DNA of 40,625 nt, from the NCBI GenBank assembly GCA_947307015.1, contig CAMZHV010000022.1, positions 1 through 40,625 on the forward strand, given 5' to 3'. A program made the position numbers and the translations under genes. The notes under the pieces were generated by a model that was not told where the DNA came from, ran no database searches, and worked only from the letters and a program-made list of their open reading frames with translations. Positions 32,659 to 40,625 of this stretch are shown here, in pieces (positions within the stretch are counted from its first letter, which is position 1; every line of letters starts with the position of its first letter). The stretch comes from an uncultured Prevotellaceae bacterium (GTDB lineage: Bacteria > Bacteroidota > Bacteroidia > Bacteroidales > Bacteroidaceae).

Positions 32659-33025
32659 TGAGGGCTGTTTTTATGGAGCTTATTACTGCATATAGACGAT
32701 TGAAGACTTCTTCATTTGTAAAACGAAGAACATGAAAACCTAATGATTCGAGTCTTTCGGTTCTTCCATCATCGTATTCCTTTTGTTCTAATTCAGCATG
32801 GTAGGCGCCATCAACTTCTATGATTAGACTGGCCTGCAGTGAAACGAAATCTACGATGTAATCTGCGATAATATATTGCCTGAAAAACTTAACACCCAAA
32901 GCCCTGTCTCTAAGGTTTTGCCATAGAACAATTTCGGCATCTGTTGGATTCATTCGATTTTCACGGGCAAATGCCTTCAATAAGGGATACCTATCTGAAG
33001 CTGCCCATCTAACCTCATCTATCAT
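32642..33025 (-). CDS. DUF559 (Vsr-like endonuclease fold) protein
   Basis: 127 residues. RMNPTDAEIVLWQNLRDRAL, GVKFFRQYIIADYIVDFV, LIIEVDGAYHAELEQKEYDD and GRTERLESLGFHVLRFTNEEV are the DUF559 pattern. It is related to very-short-patch-repair/PD-(D/E)XK nucleases, with probable catalytic residues D (YIVDF) and E..D (IIEVDG). The target and function of the family are not known. It sits between pth and the S4 gene, in an otherwise translation-related cluster, and overlaps hslR by 17 bases. GC-rich elements flank it on both sides. Confidence 0.9.
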   Translation of the reverse strand: MIDEVRWAASDRYPLLKAFARENRMNPTDAEIVLWQNLRDRALGVKFFRQYIIADYIVDFVSLQASLIIEVDGAYHAELEQKEYDDGRTERLESLGFHVLRFTNEEVFNRLYAVISSIKTALNESQK

Positions 33026-33040
33026 ATTGAGGTTATTATA

Positions 33041-33158
33041 TAAGACCCATCTCCGGAGGGGATGGCGCGAAGATGGTTTACTGTTTGTGATACATCGAGG
33101 ACAGGAAAGTCTCCCCTAACGGGGAGATTTAGAGGGGTCTTCTCCCCTCCCTCACAGG
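33041..33158. repeat. Intergenic composite GC-rich repeat
   Basis: TAAGACCCATCTCCGGAGGGG at the left, and CTCCCCTAACGGGGAGATTT followed by AGAGGGGTCTTCTCCCC at the right. The right half matches the in-frame copy in uvrA (18110-18143), so the same unit exists both inside and outside genes. The remaining bases to 33269 hold no gene. Confidence 0.8.
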
Positions 33159-33269
33159 TGGCAACAAAGGAAATGATTGAGTATCATTTTCAAAGTTGCC
33201 TTCTCAGTGCTCGGCAAGTGCAAGATAGGTTTATCCTAATCTTAGCAATTGCCGTTTAGCACGTGAGGC

Positions 33270-33878
33270 CTACGGGGGGAGAGTCTGCTGGGTCCCCTTC
33301 CTATTACATTGATTCATGGCCATCTGTATGCCAGCGAGACAGAACGTCTTGATGGCGGCGGCGGCAACTTTTGTGTGCTCGGGTAGGAGGGCTTCCTGCT
33401 CGGGCGGGAATTTGCTCAGGACGTAGTCCACTTGCTGTCCGGCGTAGAAGTCGTTGCCTATGCCGAAGCGGAGGCGGGCATACTGCTGTGTGCCGAGCGT
33501 CTGTGCGATATGTTTCAACCCGTTGTGGCCGGCATCGCTGCCGCTAGGTTTCATGCGTGTCTGGCCGAAGGGTAGGGCGATATCGTCAACGCAGACGAGG
33601 AGGTGCTCCAGCGTGATGTTCTCCTTCTGCATCCAGTAGCGCACGGCGTTGCCGCTGAGGTTCATGTAGGTGCTGGGTTTGAGGAGGATGAGCTGGCGTC
33701 CCTTGATGCTGATACGTGTGATGAGGCCGTAGCGGCGATCCTCCCACACGGTCTCTTTGCCCTTGTCCTCGTTGACGGAGGCGGCGAGGGCGTTGACGAT
33801 GCGGAAGCCTATGTTGTGGCGTGTACCTTCGTAGTCGGGGCCGATATTTCCCAGACCGACAATCAGAAATTTTTCCAT
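33270..33878 (-). CDS. pth: Peptidyl-tRNA hydrolase
   Basis: 202 residues from the ATG at 33876-33878 ([20 protein letters not shown]). The frame stays open to 33956, adding [11 protein letters not shown] and a repeat-encoded segment ([13 protein letters not shown]), so a longer form is possible. Pth releases tRNA from prematurely dropped peptidyl-tRNA. Conserved pieces: [19 protein letters not shown] with the catalytic His, [23 protein letters not shown] and [12 protein letters not shown]. It lies 191 bases downstream of rplY on the same strand, a plausible translation-quality operon. Confidence 0.95.
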   Translation of the reverse strand: MEKFLIVGLGNIGPDYEGTRHNIGFRIVNALAASVNEDKGKETVWEDRRYGLITRISIKGRQLILLKPSTYMNLSGNAVRYWMQKENITLEHLLVCVDDIALPFGQTRMKPSGSDAGHNGLKHIAQTLGTQQYARLRFGIGNDFYAGQQVDYVLSKFPPEQEALLPEHTKVAAAAIKTFCLAGIQMAMNQCNRKGTQQTLPP

Positions 33879-33880
33879 AA

Positions 33881-33919
33881 GACTCTCCCCCAATCCCTTC
33901 CCGTCAGGAAGGGGAGTCG
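33881..33919. repeat. GC-rich palindromic element upstream of pth
   Basis: GACTCTCCCCCAATCCC, then CTTCCCGTCAGGAAGGGGAGTC. It sits immediately before the usual pth start and is either in the leader or translated as an N-terminal extension. A smaller CTCTCCCCCTGCGAGGGGGA copy lies at 34040-34070, just after rplY. Confidence 0.8.
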
Positions 33920-34069
33920 TATCCTTGGTAAACAGCTTTTTCAAAAGGGTAAACATCGGATAATAGGGGCATTAAATTGTTCAACGAAAGAGAGGCGCAA
34001 AGTCCACGAAGTACCTTGCGCCTCTTTAATTCAGTTTGCCACTCTCCCCCTGCGAGGGGGAAAGGGTCT

Positions 34070-34669
34070 TTATGCCTCCTCCTCAGCAGAAGCGGCGCTG
34101 CGTGCGTTACGGGTCATCTTGACCTGGCAGACGACGACGCTGGGAGAGGTGACGAGCTCGAGGCCCTCGAAGCTGAGTTCAGCGACCTTGATGGTCTTGC
34201 CGAGCTCGAGGTGAGTGACGTCAATGTCGAGGCGCTCGGGGATGGCAGTGTGAACGGCCTTCACCTTGAGCTTACGCACGTTAGCGGCGAGCTTACCACC
34301 AGCCTTGACACCTTCTGCGAGGCCGTTGAGCTTGATGGGCACTTCCATGACGATGGGCTTCTCGTCGGTAATCTCGTAGAAGTCGACGTGCAGAACGTTG
34401 TCCTTGACGGGGTGGAACTGAGCCTCCTTGAGGATGGCGAGGCACTGCTTGCCGTCGATGTCGAGCTTCACGGTGTAGATGTCGGGGGTGTAGATGAGCT
34501 TGCGGAGCTCGCTTTCGGTGACGCTGAAACTGGTTGCCTTGGGCAGACCCTTCTCGTCCTTGAGTTCACCGTAGAGGTTGCAGGGGATGACACCCTGCTT
34601 GCGCAGTTGCTTGGCGAGCTTTTTGCCGCCGGCGGTACGTGCAGTACCTTTGATCTCGATTGTTTTCAT
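34070..34669 (-). CDS. rplY: 50S ribosomal protein L25 (CTC family)
   Basis: 199 residues, the long CTC form: N-terminal 5S rRNA-binding L25 domain (MKTIEIKGTARTAGGKKLAK, LRKQGVIPCNLYGELKDEKG) plus the C-terminal TL5-like domain (VDFYEITDEKPIVMEVPIKL, IPERLDIDVTHLELGKTIKV). It ends in an acidic tail (AASAEEEA). It starts the minus-strand cluster rplY, pth, DUF559, S4 protein. Confidence 0.96.
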   Translation of the reverse strand: MKTIEIKGTARTAGGKKLAKQLRKQGVIPCNLYGELKDEKGLPKATSFSVTESELRKLIYTPDIYTVKLDIDGKQCLAILKEAQFHPVKDNVLHVDFYEITDEKPIVMEVPIKLNGLAEGVKAGGKLAANVRKLKVKAVHTAIPERLDIDVTHLELGKTIKVAELSFEGLELVTSPSVVVCQVKMTRNARSAASAEEEA

Positions 34670-34790
34670 TTTCTTTTAGTTTTTGTGTTACTCTAAATGA
34701 AGTTTATGGTGCTTCATTCGCCATCACACTTTTAAAGTGAGAAGTTTCACTTTCTGAGGTGTGCTTTTGATGAAAGCGGGCGCAAAGGTA
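34670..34790 (-). promoter_or_regulatory. rplY promoter and leader with hairpins
   Basis: The -7 element TACCTTTG lies at 34783-34790 on the minus strand. The roughly 110-base leader that follows contains inverted words such as CACTTTT/AAAGTG (about 34728-34740) and AAGT..ACTT around 34739-34754. It could carry autoregulation by L25, as in other ribosomal protein leaders, but this is inference. Confidence 0.45.
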
Positions 34791-34905
34791 CAAAAAAGTT
34801 TAGAGTTTAGCGTTTAAAGTTTAGTGTTTTTTTTATTTTGGGTTAATTTTATGTGCTATTCGTGCTTTTTTGTACCTAAAAAGACGCAATTTGATGATTT
34901 ATGCG

Positions 34906-34913
34906 TAACTTTG
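34906..34913 (+). promoter_or_regulatory. -7 element upstream of the large secreted protein
   Basis: TAACTTTG (TAnnTTTG) overlaps the upstream in-frame ATG at 34901. Transcription would therefore start after that codon, which supports the ATG at 34949 as the true start. Confidence 0.55.
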
Positions 34914-34948
34914 AAGCCGAAAAAGTTAACAAACCAAACATACGACGT

Positions 34949-37900
34949 ATGACACATCAGAGATGTAACTTGACCATCTGGCTTCTGGCCTTAGCCTCCA
35001 TGGCGGCCGTTGCGCAGACTGACGTCACCAGCTCCTATCTCGTGAACCCCTCCTTCGAGGCTGACGCCAGTGCTTGCACCGACGCAGTCCGCAAGAGCGA
35101 GAGCAGCGATGGGCTGCGCGGCTGGGACGTCAGCGCCATCACGGGATGGACGACGACGCGCCCCGACAAGCAGCTGCTTATCACGGCAGACTGCTTCACG
35201 GACAACAATTTCGGCAAAACCGCCATCGCTGACGGCACCTACGCCCTCTTTCAGCGCATGGGTTGGAACAACGGGAGCAGTACTGTCCAGCAGACCACCA
35301 CGGCGGCAGTGCCTGCGGGTAAGTATCAGCTGACGCTGAAAATTAAGGCTTTCTACGCTAACGGTGGCAGCAGCGCCGTAGTGCAGGTGAAGGCCGGCAC
35401 CAAAACGCTCGGCTCGGCTACCATAGACTTCGTGAAGGGCTCGACTGACTGCATGGCGAGCGGCGATTGGACTGCCGTCAACGTGCGCTTCAACCTCAGC
35501 GAGGCGGCGGCCATCACCATCGCAACCGATGTCACATGGGTCAGCGGCGGTAGCCAGATAGCCCTCGACGACTTCCGGCTCATCCAACTGCCCGACGACA
35601 CGCCCGACCCGCAACCCGAACAGACGGTGTTCACCGAGGGCGTCATCACTCACGACTTCGTGCCCGAGGCGGTGATGATGCAGGATCTGTTGCAGATGCT
35701 GGCCAACTCCATGCAATATGCCAAGAGCATTTGGTTCAACTGTCAGGCGCCCAACTCCGTAGGCGAGGCCTGCGGCTTTTTCAAGGGCAACAGCGCGGGT
35801 CAGAACAACGAGGACGGTGTGCGCACCAATGCCGACTTCGCCATGATTGCCGCTTTCCTGTGGAAGTATGCACAGGGCAAAGCCACGCTGCCCGAGGGCA
35901 TGACATGGGACGAGGTGAAGGCGATGGCCATGAAAGGACTGGTCTTCGGCTACTCTACACATAAGGCTAACAAGCTGAAAGTGACCTCGAACAACGCCTA
36001 TTGGGGCAGTACGGGCACCAACGATGCCGTGTGGGAGAGCTCGCTGTGGACCATGAGCCTTTGCTACGCCGCACACTTCCTCGACGATCAGCTCACCGAT
36101 GCCCAGCGCACGTATATATATAATATGGTGAAGGCTGAGTGCAACTACGAACTCAACCGCTCCATCCCTACGGGCTATGCTGGCGACACGAAAGCCGAGG
36201 AGAACGGATGGGAAGCTGACGTGCTGGCCTGCGCCCTTGGCCTCTATCCCAACGACGCGCTGGCCGAACGATGGTTCGACCGCCTCCGCGCCTTCGCCAT
36301 CAACAGCTATTCGCAGGTCGACGATGCGTTGAACGCCACGGCTATCGATCCCGATTATGATGGGAAGAGCGTTGCCGACTACTATCTCGGTCCCAACCTC
36401 TATGAGGACTATACCCTACAGAACCACAACCTCTTCCACACCAGTTACCAGAACGTCGTGATGCAGGAGCTTGGCGAGGCGCACTTAGCGCTACAGCTCT
36501 TTCAGGGGACAATGGACAATGGACAATGGACAATGGATAATGTGAAGTGGAAAACCAACGCGCTCATGCACAATCAGCAGAACGTCTTCGACCACGTGTT
36601 GAAGCGCCTGGCACTCTCCGACGGCGAGTTGGCCATGCCCAATGGCAACGACTGGAGCCTCTTCCTTTTCGACCAGATCACGTCGTACTCCACTGCTGCC
36701 TGCTTCCTGCGCGATGCCGATGCCCTGATGTTGGAGAATATGGCCTACAAGTACATCAAGGCACGCCAGCAGACCACGAAGGACGGCTCGTGGCTGTTGA
36801 ACAGCGACATCGGACCGCGACGCATGGGTGTCGAGGGTCACCGCGTGATGATGACCTATCTCATGCACATGGCCGCTTCGACAGCTGACATGACTCCGAC
36901 ATCGTGGGACAGCTTTGCCGATCAGCAGCAGGACGCATATATCTTCAAGACGCAGAACATCGTACGCGCCTCGTCGAAGGACCGCTTCGTCACCTTCTCG
37001 TGGAGTACGGGCTTGAAGAGCTACACCGGCTATATCGCCGATACGACGCCCGACCGCAACAAGATCATCACGCCCTTCCGTGCCAACAACACGGGGAACC
37101 TCATTGGATGGTATGACGTGGCGGGTACAGGCACGAACGCCACGCCTGAGGTCAGCGGCATCTACAATCTCCACGAGAACGCCTTCACGATGAACGGTCG
37201 CCTCTCCACCAACGACGCCTCGCTGCAAAACTCCTTCGTCCTCGCCGCTACACCTGGCAACGCCGTCGTCTATATGAACAGTGTGAAAGGGCTCAAGGGC
37301 GGTACCATCACGGGGCGCCGCGGCGGCTTGCTGGCCATCAGCACCGATCCCTTCACCGCTGAGCAGCGCACCATCTACACGGCTGAAGGTGAGGCCACAA
37401 GCAACGGCGCTGCCTCCCAAAGTTGGCAGACCGCTTGGGCCAACATCGACAACTCCATCGGTGTGGTGACACTGGGTGGCACCGGACGGATGGCCTTTGG
37501 CGACCGCGCCTTGAACAACAGTATCTATTGCGCCAAGTTCTATCCTTTGTACGCTCAGGCTAATGAGAGCTTCGCCGAGGGTGCTACCGTCGACCGCTCC
37601 ACTGTCATCTACTACAGTTGCGTTGACGCCGCAACGACAGAACGCCTCCAGAACGAGGCCGCATCGCTCACCGACCAGCTGCCCAACGGCTGGAACGGTG
37701 CCACCTTTGCCGACCCCGACGACACACGTTACCTCGTCGTAGCCAACCTGGCTGGCGGCAAGAACAACAAAGCTGAGCTGAAGAACTTCACGATCGAGGG
37801 CTTCGGCGCCCCCGTGCTCTCCGTAGAGACTACCATCCTCGACAGCAAGTCCACTGCCACCATCGCCCTCGACGAGAATCACGCCCTGATGCAGCCCCTC

Positions 37901-38998
37901 TCGCTCTTCGTGCAGGGTAATGGCGTCATTGCCAAACTCTTCAATCCTTGGGACGATGCACAGATGAGCCTGCGCAATCCGGGACGCTCGCCCGAGACCG
38001 TGACGGTGAGTTATGTCCGTGGCGGCGTTGTAGTCAGCACGCAGGAAATAACCCTCGGGAGCATGGAGACCTATATTGTCAGCTGCTCGGGTGGAGGGAT
38101 GAGCGCTTACGTCCCCGAGGCCGAGACATCTTTCTATAAAGATATTACAGCGGAGGTCATCGCAAACCCTAATTTCGAGGAGGACGTCACATGGGGCACC
38201 ACAGGTAGCATCACCCTGAACGGCACGGCCTACAACCCCTGCTTCACGCAGAGCGTTGCTGCCGCCGACAGCCAGTTTCCGCAGGTGCTGCCCGTGAAAG
38301 GCTGGACGACAGAGCGCACGCTCTCGCCTGCCAGCAAGTTCGCCCTCCTCTATTCCATGCCCTACAGCTTCACGCAATACTGTGTCTCACCCTCTAATGT
38401 CGGCAACAGCGCCAGTATCATGGCTGTGCCAGCCGCCTTCGAAGAGCAAGCCGCCACGCGCTGCCTCTCTATCCTAAACTCATGGACTGTAGGCACTAAC
38501 GCCATTAGCCAGCAGGTGGAATTGCCTGCCAGCGGCCAGTATGCCCTGACCTTCCAAATGCGTTACGACTGTCCCAACGAGAGCCGCCATCCGGAACCGA
38601 ACGTCATCTCCACCACGGGAGGCAACGTGAACACCGCGCTCTGCGGCATCTGCGGCACAAATGGAGGCGACCTCTATGCTCCGTACCCTACAGCTGCCGG
38701 CACATGGGAGCAGCAGTGCATCAAATTCTCGGGCAACGCGCAGCAGACCGTCACCCTTCACTTCGGCCTTCAGACCACAGAGAATCAGGGTGCAGCCAAT
38801 CAGACCCGCCTCTACATTGATAATATCCAGCTCTGGCAACTGACAGAACAGGAGCCCGACAAGATAGAACACCCCTCTGTCGATGGCTCACCTAAGCCGT
38901 TCAGTTCTAATGTTCTCTATGACCTTAGCGGGCGTCGCATCCCTGCCATACCCCAACACGGCGTCTTCATTCAGGACGGTCGCAAGATCCAACGCTGA
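34949..38998 (+). CDS. Large secreted protein, possibly a polysaccharide-degrading enzyme
   Basis: 1349 residues from the ATG at 34949, where a signal peptide begins (MTHQRCNLTIWLLALASMAA, VAQT). Residues about 25-200 look like a jelly-roll sugar-binding domain (YLVNPSFEAD..GWTTT, ending IALDDFRLIQ). A helical region follows (WESSLWTMSLCYAAHFLDDQ, ENGWEADVLACALGLYPNDA, NHNLFHTSYQNVVMQELGEA, IGPRRMGVEGHRVMMTYLMH), resembling an (alpha/alpha) toroid, then a beta-rich region (about 690-1080). That is the layout of several polysaccharide lyases, but I cannot name a family. A second NPNFEE..GWTTE module lies near the C-terminus (IDNIQLW), and the protein ends in a LYDLSGRRIP..GVFIQDGRKI tail typical of secreted Prevotella proteins. 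Confidence 0.8.
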   Translation: MTHQRCNLTIWLLALASMAAVAQTDVTSSYLVNPSFEADASACTDAVRKSESSDGLRGWDVSAITGWTTTRPDKQLLITADCFTDNNFGKTAIADGTYALFQRMGWNNGSSTVQQTTTAAVPAGKYQLTLKIKAFYANGGSSAVVQVKAGTKTLGSATIDFVKGSTDCMASGDWTAVNVRFNLSEAAAITIATDVTWVSGGSQIALDDFRLIQLPDDTPDPQPEQTVFTEGVITHDFVPEAVMMQDLLQMLANSMQYAKSIWFNCQAPNSVGEACGFFKGNSAGQNNEDGVRTNADFAMIAAFLWKYAQGKATLPEGMTWDEVKAMAMKGLVFGYSTHKANKLKVTSNNAYWGSTGTNDAVWESSLWTMSLCYAAHFLDDQLTDAQRTYIYNMVKAECNYELNRSIPTGYAGDTKAEENGWEADVLACALGLYPNDALAERWFDRLRAFAINSYSQVDDALNATAIDPDYDGKSVADYYLGPNLYEDYTLQNHNLFHTSYQNVVMQELGEAHLALQLFQGTMDNGQWTMDNVKWKTNALMHNQQNVFDHVLKRLALSDGELAMPNGNDWSLFLFDQITSYSTAACFLRDADALMLENMAYKYIKARQQTTKDGSWLLNSDIGPRRMGVEGHRVMMTYLMHMAASTADMTPTSWDSFADQQQDAYIFKTQNIVRASSKDRFVTFSWSTGLKSYTGYIADTTPDRNKIITPFRANNTGNLIGWYDVAGTGTNATPEVSGIYNLHENAFTMNGRLSTNDASLQNSFVLAATPGNAVVYMNSVKGLKGGTITGRRGGLLAISTDPFTAEQRTIYTAEGEATSNGAASQSWQTAWANIDNSIGVVTLGGTGRMAFGDRALNNSIYCAKFYPLYAQANESFAEGATVDRSTVIYYSCVDAATTERLQNEAASLTDQLPNGWNGATFADPDDTRYLVVANLAGGKNNKAELKNFTIEGFGAPVLSVETTILDSKSTATIALDENHALMQPLSLFVQGNGVIAKLFNPWDDAQMSLRNPGRSPETVTVSYVRGGVVVSTQEITLGSMETYIVSCSGGGMSAYVPEAETSFYKDITAEVIANPNFEEDVTWGTTGSITLNGTAYNPCFTQSVAAADSQFPQVLPVKGWTTERTLSPASKFALLYSMPYSFTQYCVSPSNVGNSASIMAVPAAFEEQAATRCLSILNSWTVGTNAISQQVELPASGQYALTFQMRYDCPNESRHPEPNVISTTGGNVNTALCGICGTNGGDLYAPYPTAAGTWEQQCIKFSGNAQQTVTLHFGLQTTENQGAANQTRLYIDNIQLWQLTEQEPDKIEHPSVDGSPKPFSSNVLYDLSGRRIPAIPQHGVFIQDGRKIQR
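36507..36541. repeat. TGGACAA tandem repeat in the large secreted protein gene
   Basis: Several tandem copies of ACAATGG, read in frame as GTMDNGQWTMDN. The same word family as in mfd (13910-13995) and GH2 (9211-9326). Confidence 0.85.
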
Positions 38999-39021
38999 CT
39001 AAACATCCGAAAAATCCGTTC

Positions 39022-40062
39022 ATGACTCCCGCTCGCGTCCTTCTTATCTATACTGGCGGTACCCTCGGAATGGGTGCCAATCCTGAGACTGGTGCCTTGG
39101 AGCCGTTGGACTTCAGCCACTTGGTCAGTCGCATCCCTGAGTTAGATGCCATCCCTGTCGCTGTCGACGTCTTTCAGTTTCCGCAGCCCATCGACTCCAG
39201 CGACATGAATCCTCAGCTGTGGGCGCGCCTCGTGGAGATCATCGTGGCGCATTACGACGACCACGACGGCTTCGTCATCCTGCACGGCACAGACACGATG
39301 GCCTTCACTGCCTCGGCCCTGTCTTTTATGCTGGAGAACCTGACGAAGCCTGTCATTCTCACTGGCTCTCAGCTGCCCATCAATCAGCTACGCACCGACG
39401 GTCGCGAGAACCTCATCACCAGCATTGAAATTGCTGCCGCACGCCACCCCGACGGTCGTCCGCGTGTGCCGGAGGTCTGTATCTATTTCAGCGGCAAGCT
39501 CCTACGGGGCAACCGTTCAACGAAGATCAATAGCGAGGGCTTCAATGCCTTCGACTCCTTCAACTTCCCGCACTTGGCTGATGCAGGCGTCACCATCGTT
39601 TACCACGACGACCTCATCCTGCGTCCCGACTATGCGCGTCCCATGAAGCCGCATTATGTCATGGATCCCAGCGTCGTCGTCTTCACCCTCTTCCCCGGTA
39701 TGCCAGAGTCAACGGTGCGCCACCTCCTTGCCACTCCCGGCCTGCGTGGCATCGTCATGCGCACATACGGCAGTGGCAATGCGCCCCAGCTGCCTTGGCT
39801 CATGGATATCCTTCGCGAAGCTACAGCCCGCGGCATCGTTATCATCAACACTACGCAGTGTGCCGCAGGTCCCGTGCAGATGGCGCGCTACAGCGGTGGC
39901 TTCCTGCTGAAGAACGCCGGGGTCATCAGCGGTTATGACGGCACCGTGGAATGTGCTATTGCCAAACTCATGCACCTCCTTGGCCACACCACCGACAGCG
40001 CCCTCATCCGCGAGCGCATGTCCCGCCCCCTCTGTGGCGAGATCACGCCCGTCACCGCCTAA
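39022..40062 (+). CDS. ansA: L-asparaginase, type I (cytoplasmic)
   Basis: 346 residues (E. coli AnsA 338). It hydrolyses asparagine to aspartate and ammonia. LLIYTGGTLGMG carries the first catalytic Thr motif (TGGT). FVILHGTDTMAFTASALSFM carries the second (HGTDT). VILTGSQLPINQLRTDGREN, KLLRGNRSTKINSEGFNAFD and RTYGSGNAP are also typical. It has no signal peptide, which fits the type I enzyme. It starts 23 bases after the large secreted gene, perhaps by read-through. The bases from 40063 to about 40212 show nothing recognisable. Confidence 0.95.
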   Translation: MTPARVLLIYTGGTLGMGANPETGALEPLDFSHLVSRIPELDAIPVAVDVFQFPQPIDSSDMNPQLWARLVEIIVAHYDDHDGFVILHGTDTMAFTASALSFMLENLTKPVILTGSQLPINQLRTDGRENLITSIEIAAARHPDGRPRVPEVCIYFSGKLLRGNRSTKINSEGFNAFDSFNFPHLADAGVTIVYHDDLILRPDYARPMKPHYVMDPSVVVFTLFPGMPESTVRHLLATPGLRGIVMRTYGSGNAPQLPWLMDILREATARGIVIINTTQCAAGPVQMARYSGGFLLKNAGVISGYDGTVECAIAKLMHLLGHTTDSALIRERMSRPLCGEITPVTA

Positions 40063-40212
40063 CCGAACAACGGAGAACTATAGGATGTTTTGCTTGATGG
40101 CTATAGGTGTTTCCGCAAAATTGCACTCTACGCCCACAATGGATTGATGATAAAGAATGTTTCTCTATTCTTGATGGTGATAAGAGAAGTAAAGTGACCC
40201 ATTGGTTTTAGT

Positions 40213-40290
40213 TCATTCTGCACGTGCCTGTCGTATCTCCTCATTGATCTCATCTAAAGTCATGTTTTGAGGACATGGTCTAAGCGGGGA
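40213..40290 (-). pseudogene. Possible C-terminal scrap of an antitoxin-like gene
   Basis: The minus strand reads PLRPCPQNMTLDEINEEIRQ ARAE and then a stop at 40213. The ending MTLDEINEEIRQAR resembles the tail of RelB/DinJ or similar antitoxins. No start or upstream domain is visible. Short and uncertain. Confidence 0.25.
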
Positions 40291-40312
40291 TGACCCTATT
40301 AGGGTATGGCAC

Positions 40313-40350
40313 AAAAAAAGCCTGCCCGCGTCATCACGACGGGGGCAGGC
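40313..40350 (-). terminator. Rho-independent terminator
   Basis: On the minus strand GCCTGCCC..GACG is mirrored by GCGTC..GGGCAGGC (40320-40350), followed by a run of seven T (40313-40319). It fits the end of the minus-strand gene whose last codons lie at 40460. Confidence 0.8.
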
Positions 40351-40370
40351 GGGGAAGGTGGGGGGAAGTG

Positions 40371-40459
40371 GTGGCCCCCTCTACGGCCCCCGAGGGGGCT
40401 TCTGTTGTTTTGCGATTGGACTTTTCAGCTGTTTCCCCCTCGGGGGAAGAAAGGGGGGC
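40371..40459. repeat. GGCCCC-type palindromic repeats
   Basis: GGCCCCCTCTACGGCCCCCG followed by AGGGGGC, and then TTTCCCCCTCGGGGGAAGAAA and GGGGGGCC. Nested inverted words close on each other across about 90 bases. Related to the short palindrome at 8873-8903 in GH2. Another element of the CTCCCCC/GGGGGAG type fills 40560-40625. Confidence 0.7.
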
Positions 40460-40567
40460 CTATCTTTTGGTGAAGATGAGTTGGTTGCGGTGGCGGTCGC
40501 CGTAGCTGATGTGCAGCCACTTGGGGAATCCGCGAGCGTCACATTCCTCGGCTATTGGGAGACCCCC
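40460..40567 (-). pseudogene. C-terminal end of a probable peptidase M15-like protein
   Basis: The minus strand reads IAEECDARGFPKWLHISYGD, RHRNQLIFTKR and a stop at 40460. WLHISYGDRHRNQ resembles the end of phage/Bacteroidetes M15 D-Ala-D-Ala carboxypeptidase-like proteins. Upstream the frame meets TGA at 40568-40570 inside a GC-rich repeat element, so either the gene is broken by the element or the element sits in a frame I cannot follow before the window ends. Confidence 0.4.
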
Positions 40568-40625
40568 TCACCGCTCCCCCTCAGAGGGGGAGAGTTGAAT
40601 GTTGTTGAGGTGGGAGAGACCCCCT

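Noticed and set aside
34901..34948. Upstream ATG for the large secreted protein
   Set aside because: It overlaps a TAACTTTG -7 element, and the signal peptide only makes sense from the ATG at 34949.
36491..38377. 628-residue minus-strand frame opposite the large secreted gene
   Set aside because: It has no recognisable domain and lies entirely antisense to a protein with a signal peptide and domain structure.

Overview
The window looks like a chromosome segment from a Bacteroidales bacterium, most likely Prevotella or a close relative. The reasons are: gene starts without Shine-Dalgarno sites; repeated TAnnTTTG -7 promoter elements (Bacteroidetes consensus); a protein with the gliding-motility/type B C-terminal (CHU_C-like) domain; a mannan locus with GH26, CE7 and AGE-family enzymes; and the gene set rplY-pth-S4 protein. 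No rRNA or tRNA gene and no CRISPR array was seen. Family names come from reading motifs; no database search was run.

Layout. Positions 1-5500 (minus strand) hold a mannan/manno-oligosaccharide locus: a partial GH26 mannanase cut by the window edge, a two-domain GH26-CE7 esterase, an AraC-type regulator and an AGE-family sugar 2-epimerase. A secreted nucleoside hydrolase (5802-6857) and a GH2 glycosidase (6869-9625) follow. Positions 9755-11136 are about 1.4 kb of non-coding DNA full of tandem and palindromic repeats. Positions 11137-20505 (plus strand) hold an HdeD-like membrane protein, pfkA, mfd, a type B-sorted surface protein and uvrA.

Positions about 20.8-31.6 kb are an AT-rich accessory island on the minus strand. 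Its core is one tight seven-gene cluster: dndC, dndD, dndE, a phospholipase-D/SF2 helicase fusion, a 67-residue protein, an SMC-like ATPase with a CxxC hook, and a protein with a C-terminal helix-turn-helix. This is a DNA phosphorothioation (sulfur for oxygen in the backbone) module joined to a non-DndFGH effector module. It resembles the DndCDEA-PbeABCD antiviral arrangement described from archaea. It has a good promoter and a roughly 290-nt leader holding a nested inverted-repeat structure. Decayed genes (a Fic-like remnant and a DUF1016 remnant) lie at the island edges.

Positions 31.8-40.6 kb return to higher-GC backbone: a YbjQ-family protein, an rplY-pth-(DUF559)-hslR cluster, a large secreted protein of unknown class that may be a polysaccharide-degrading enzyme, type I asparaginase, and degraded fragments at the right edge.

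A second theme is several families of short, GC-rich or tandem repeats scattered between genes and also inside coding frames (GH2, mfd, uvrA, epimerase, hslR, the large secreted protein). There they are translated as low-complexity inserts without breaking the frame, even in the essential-type repair proteins Mfd and UvrA.
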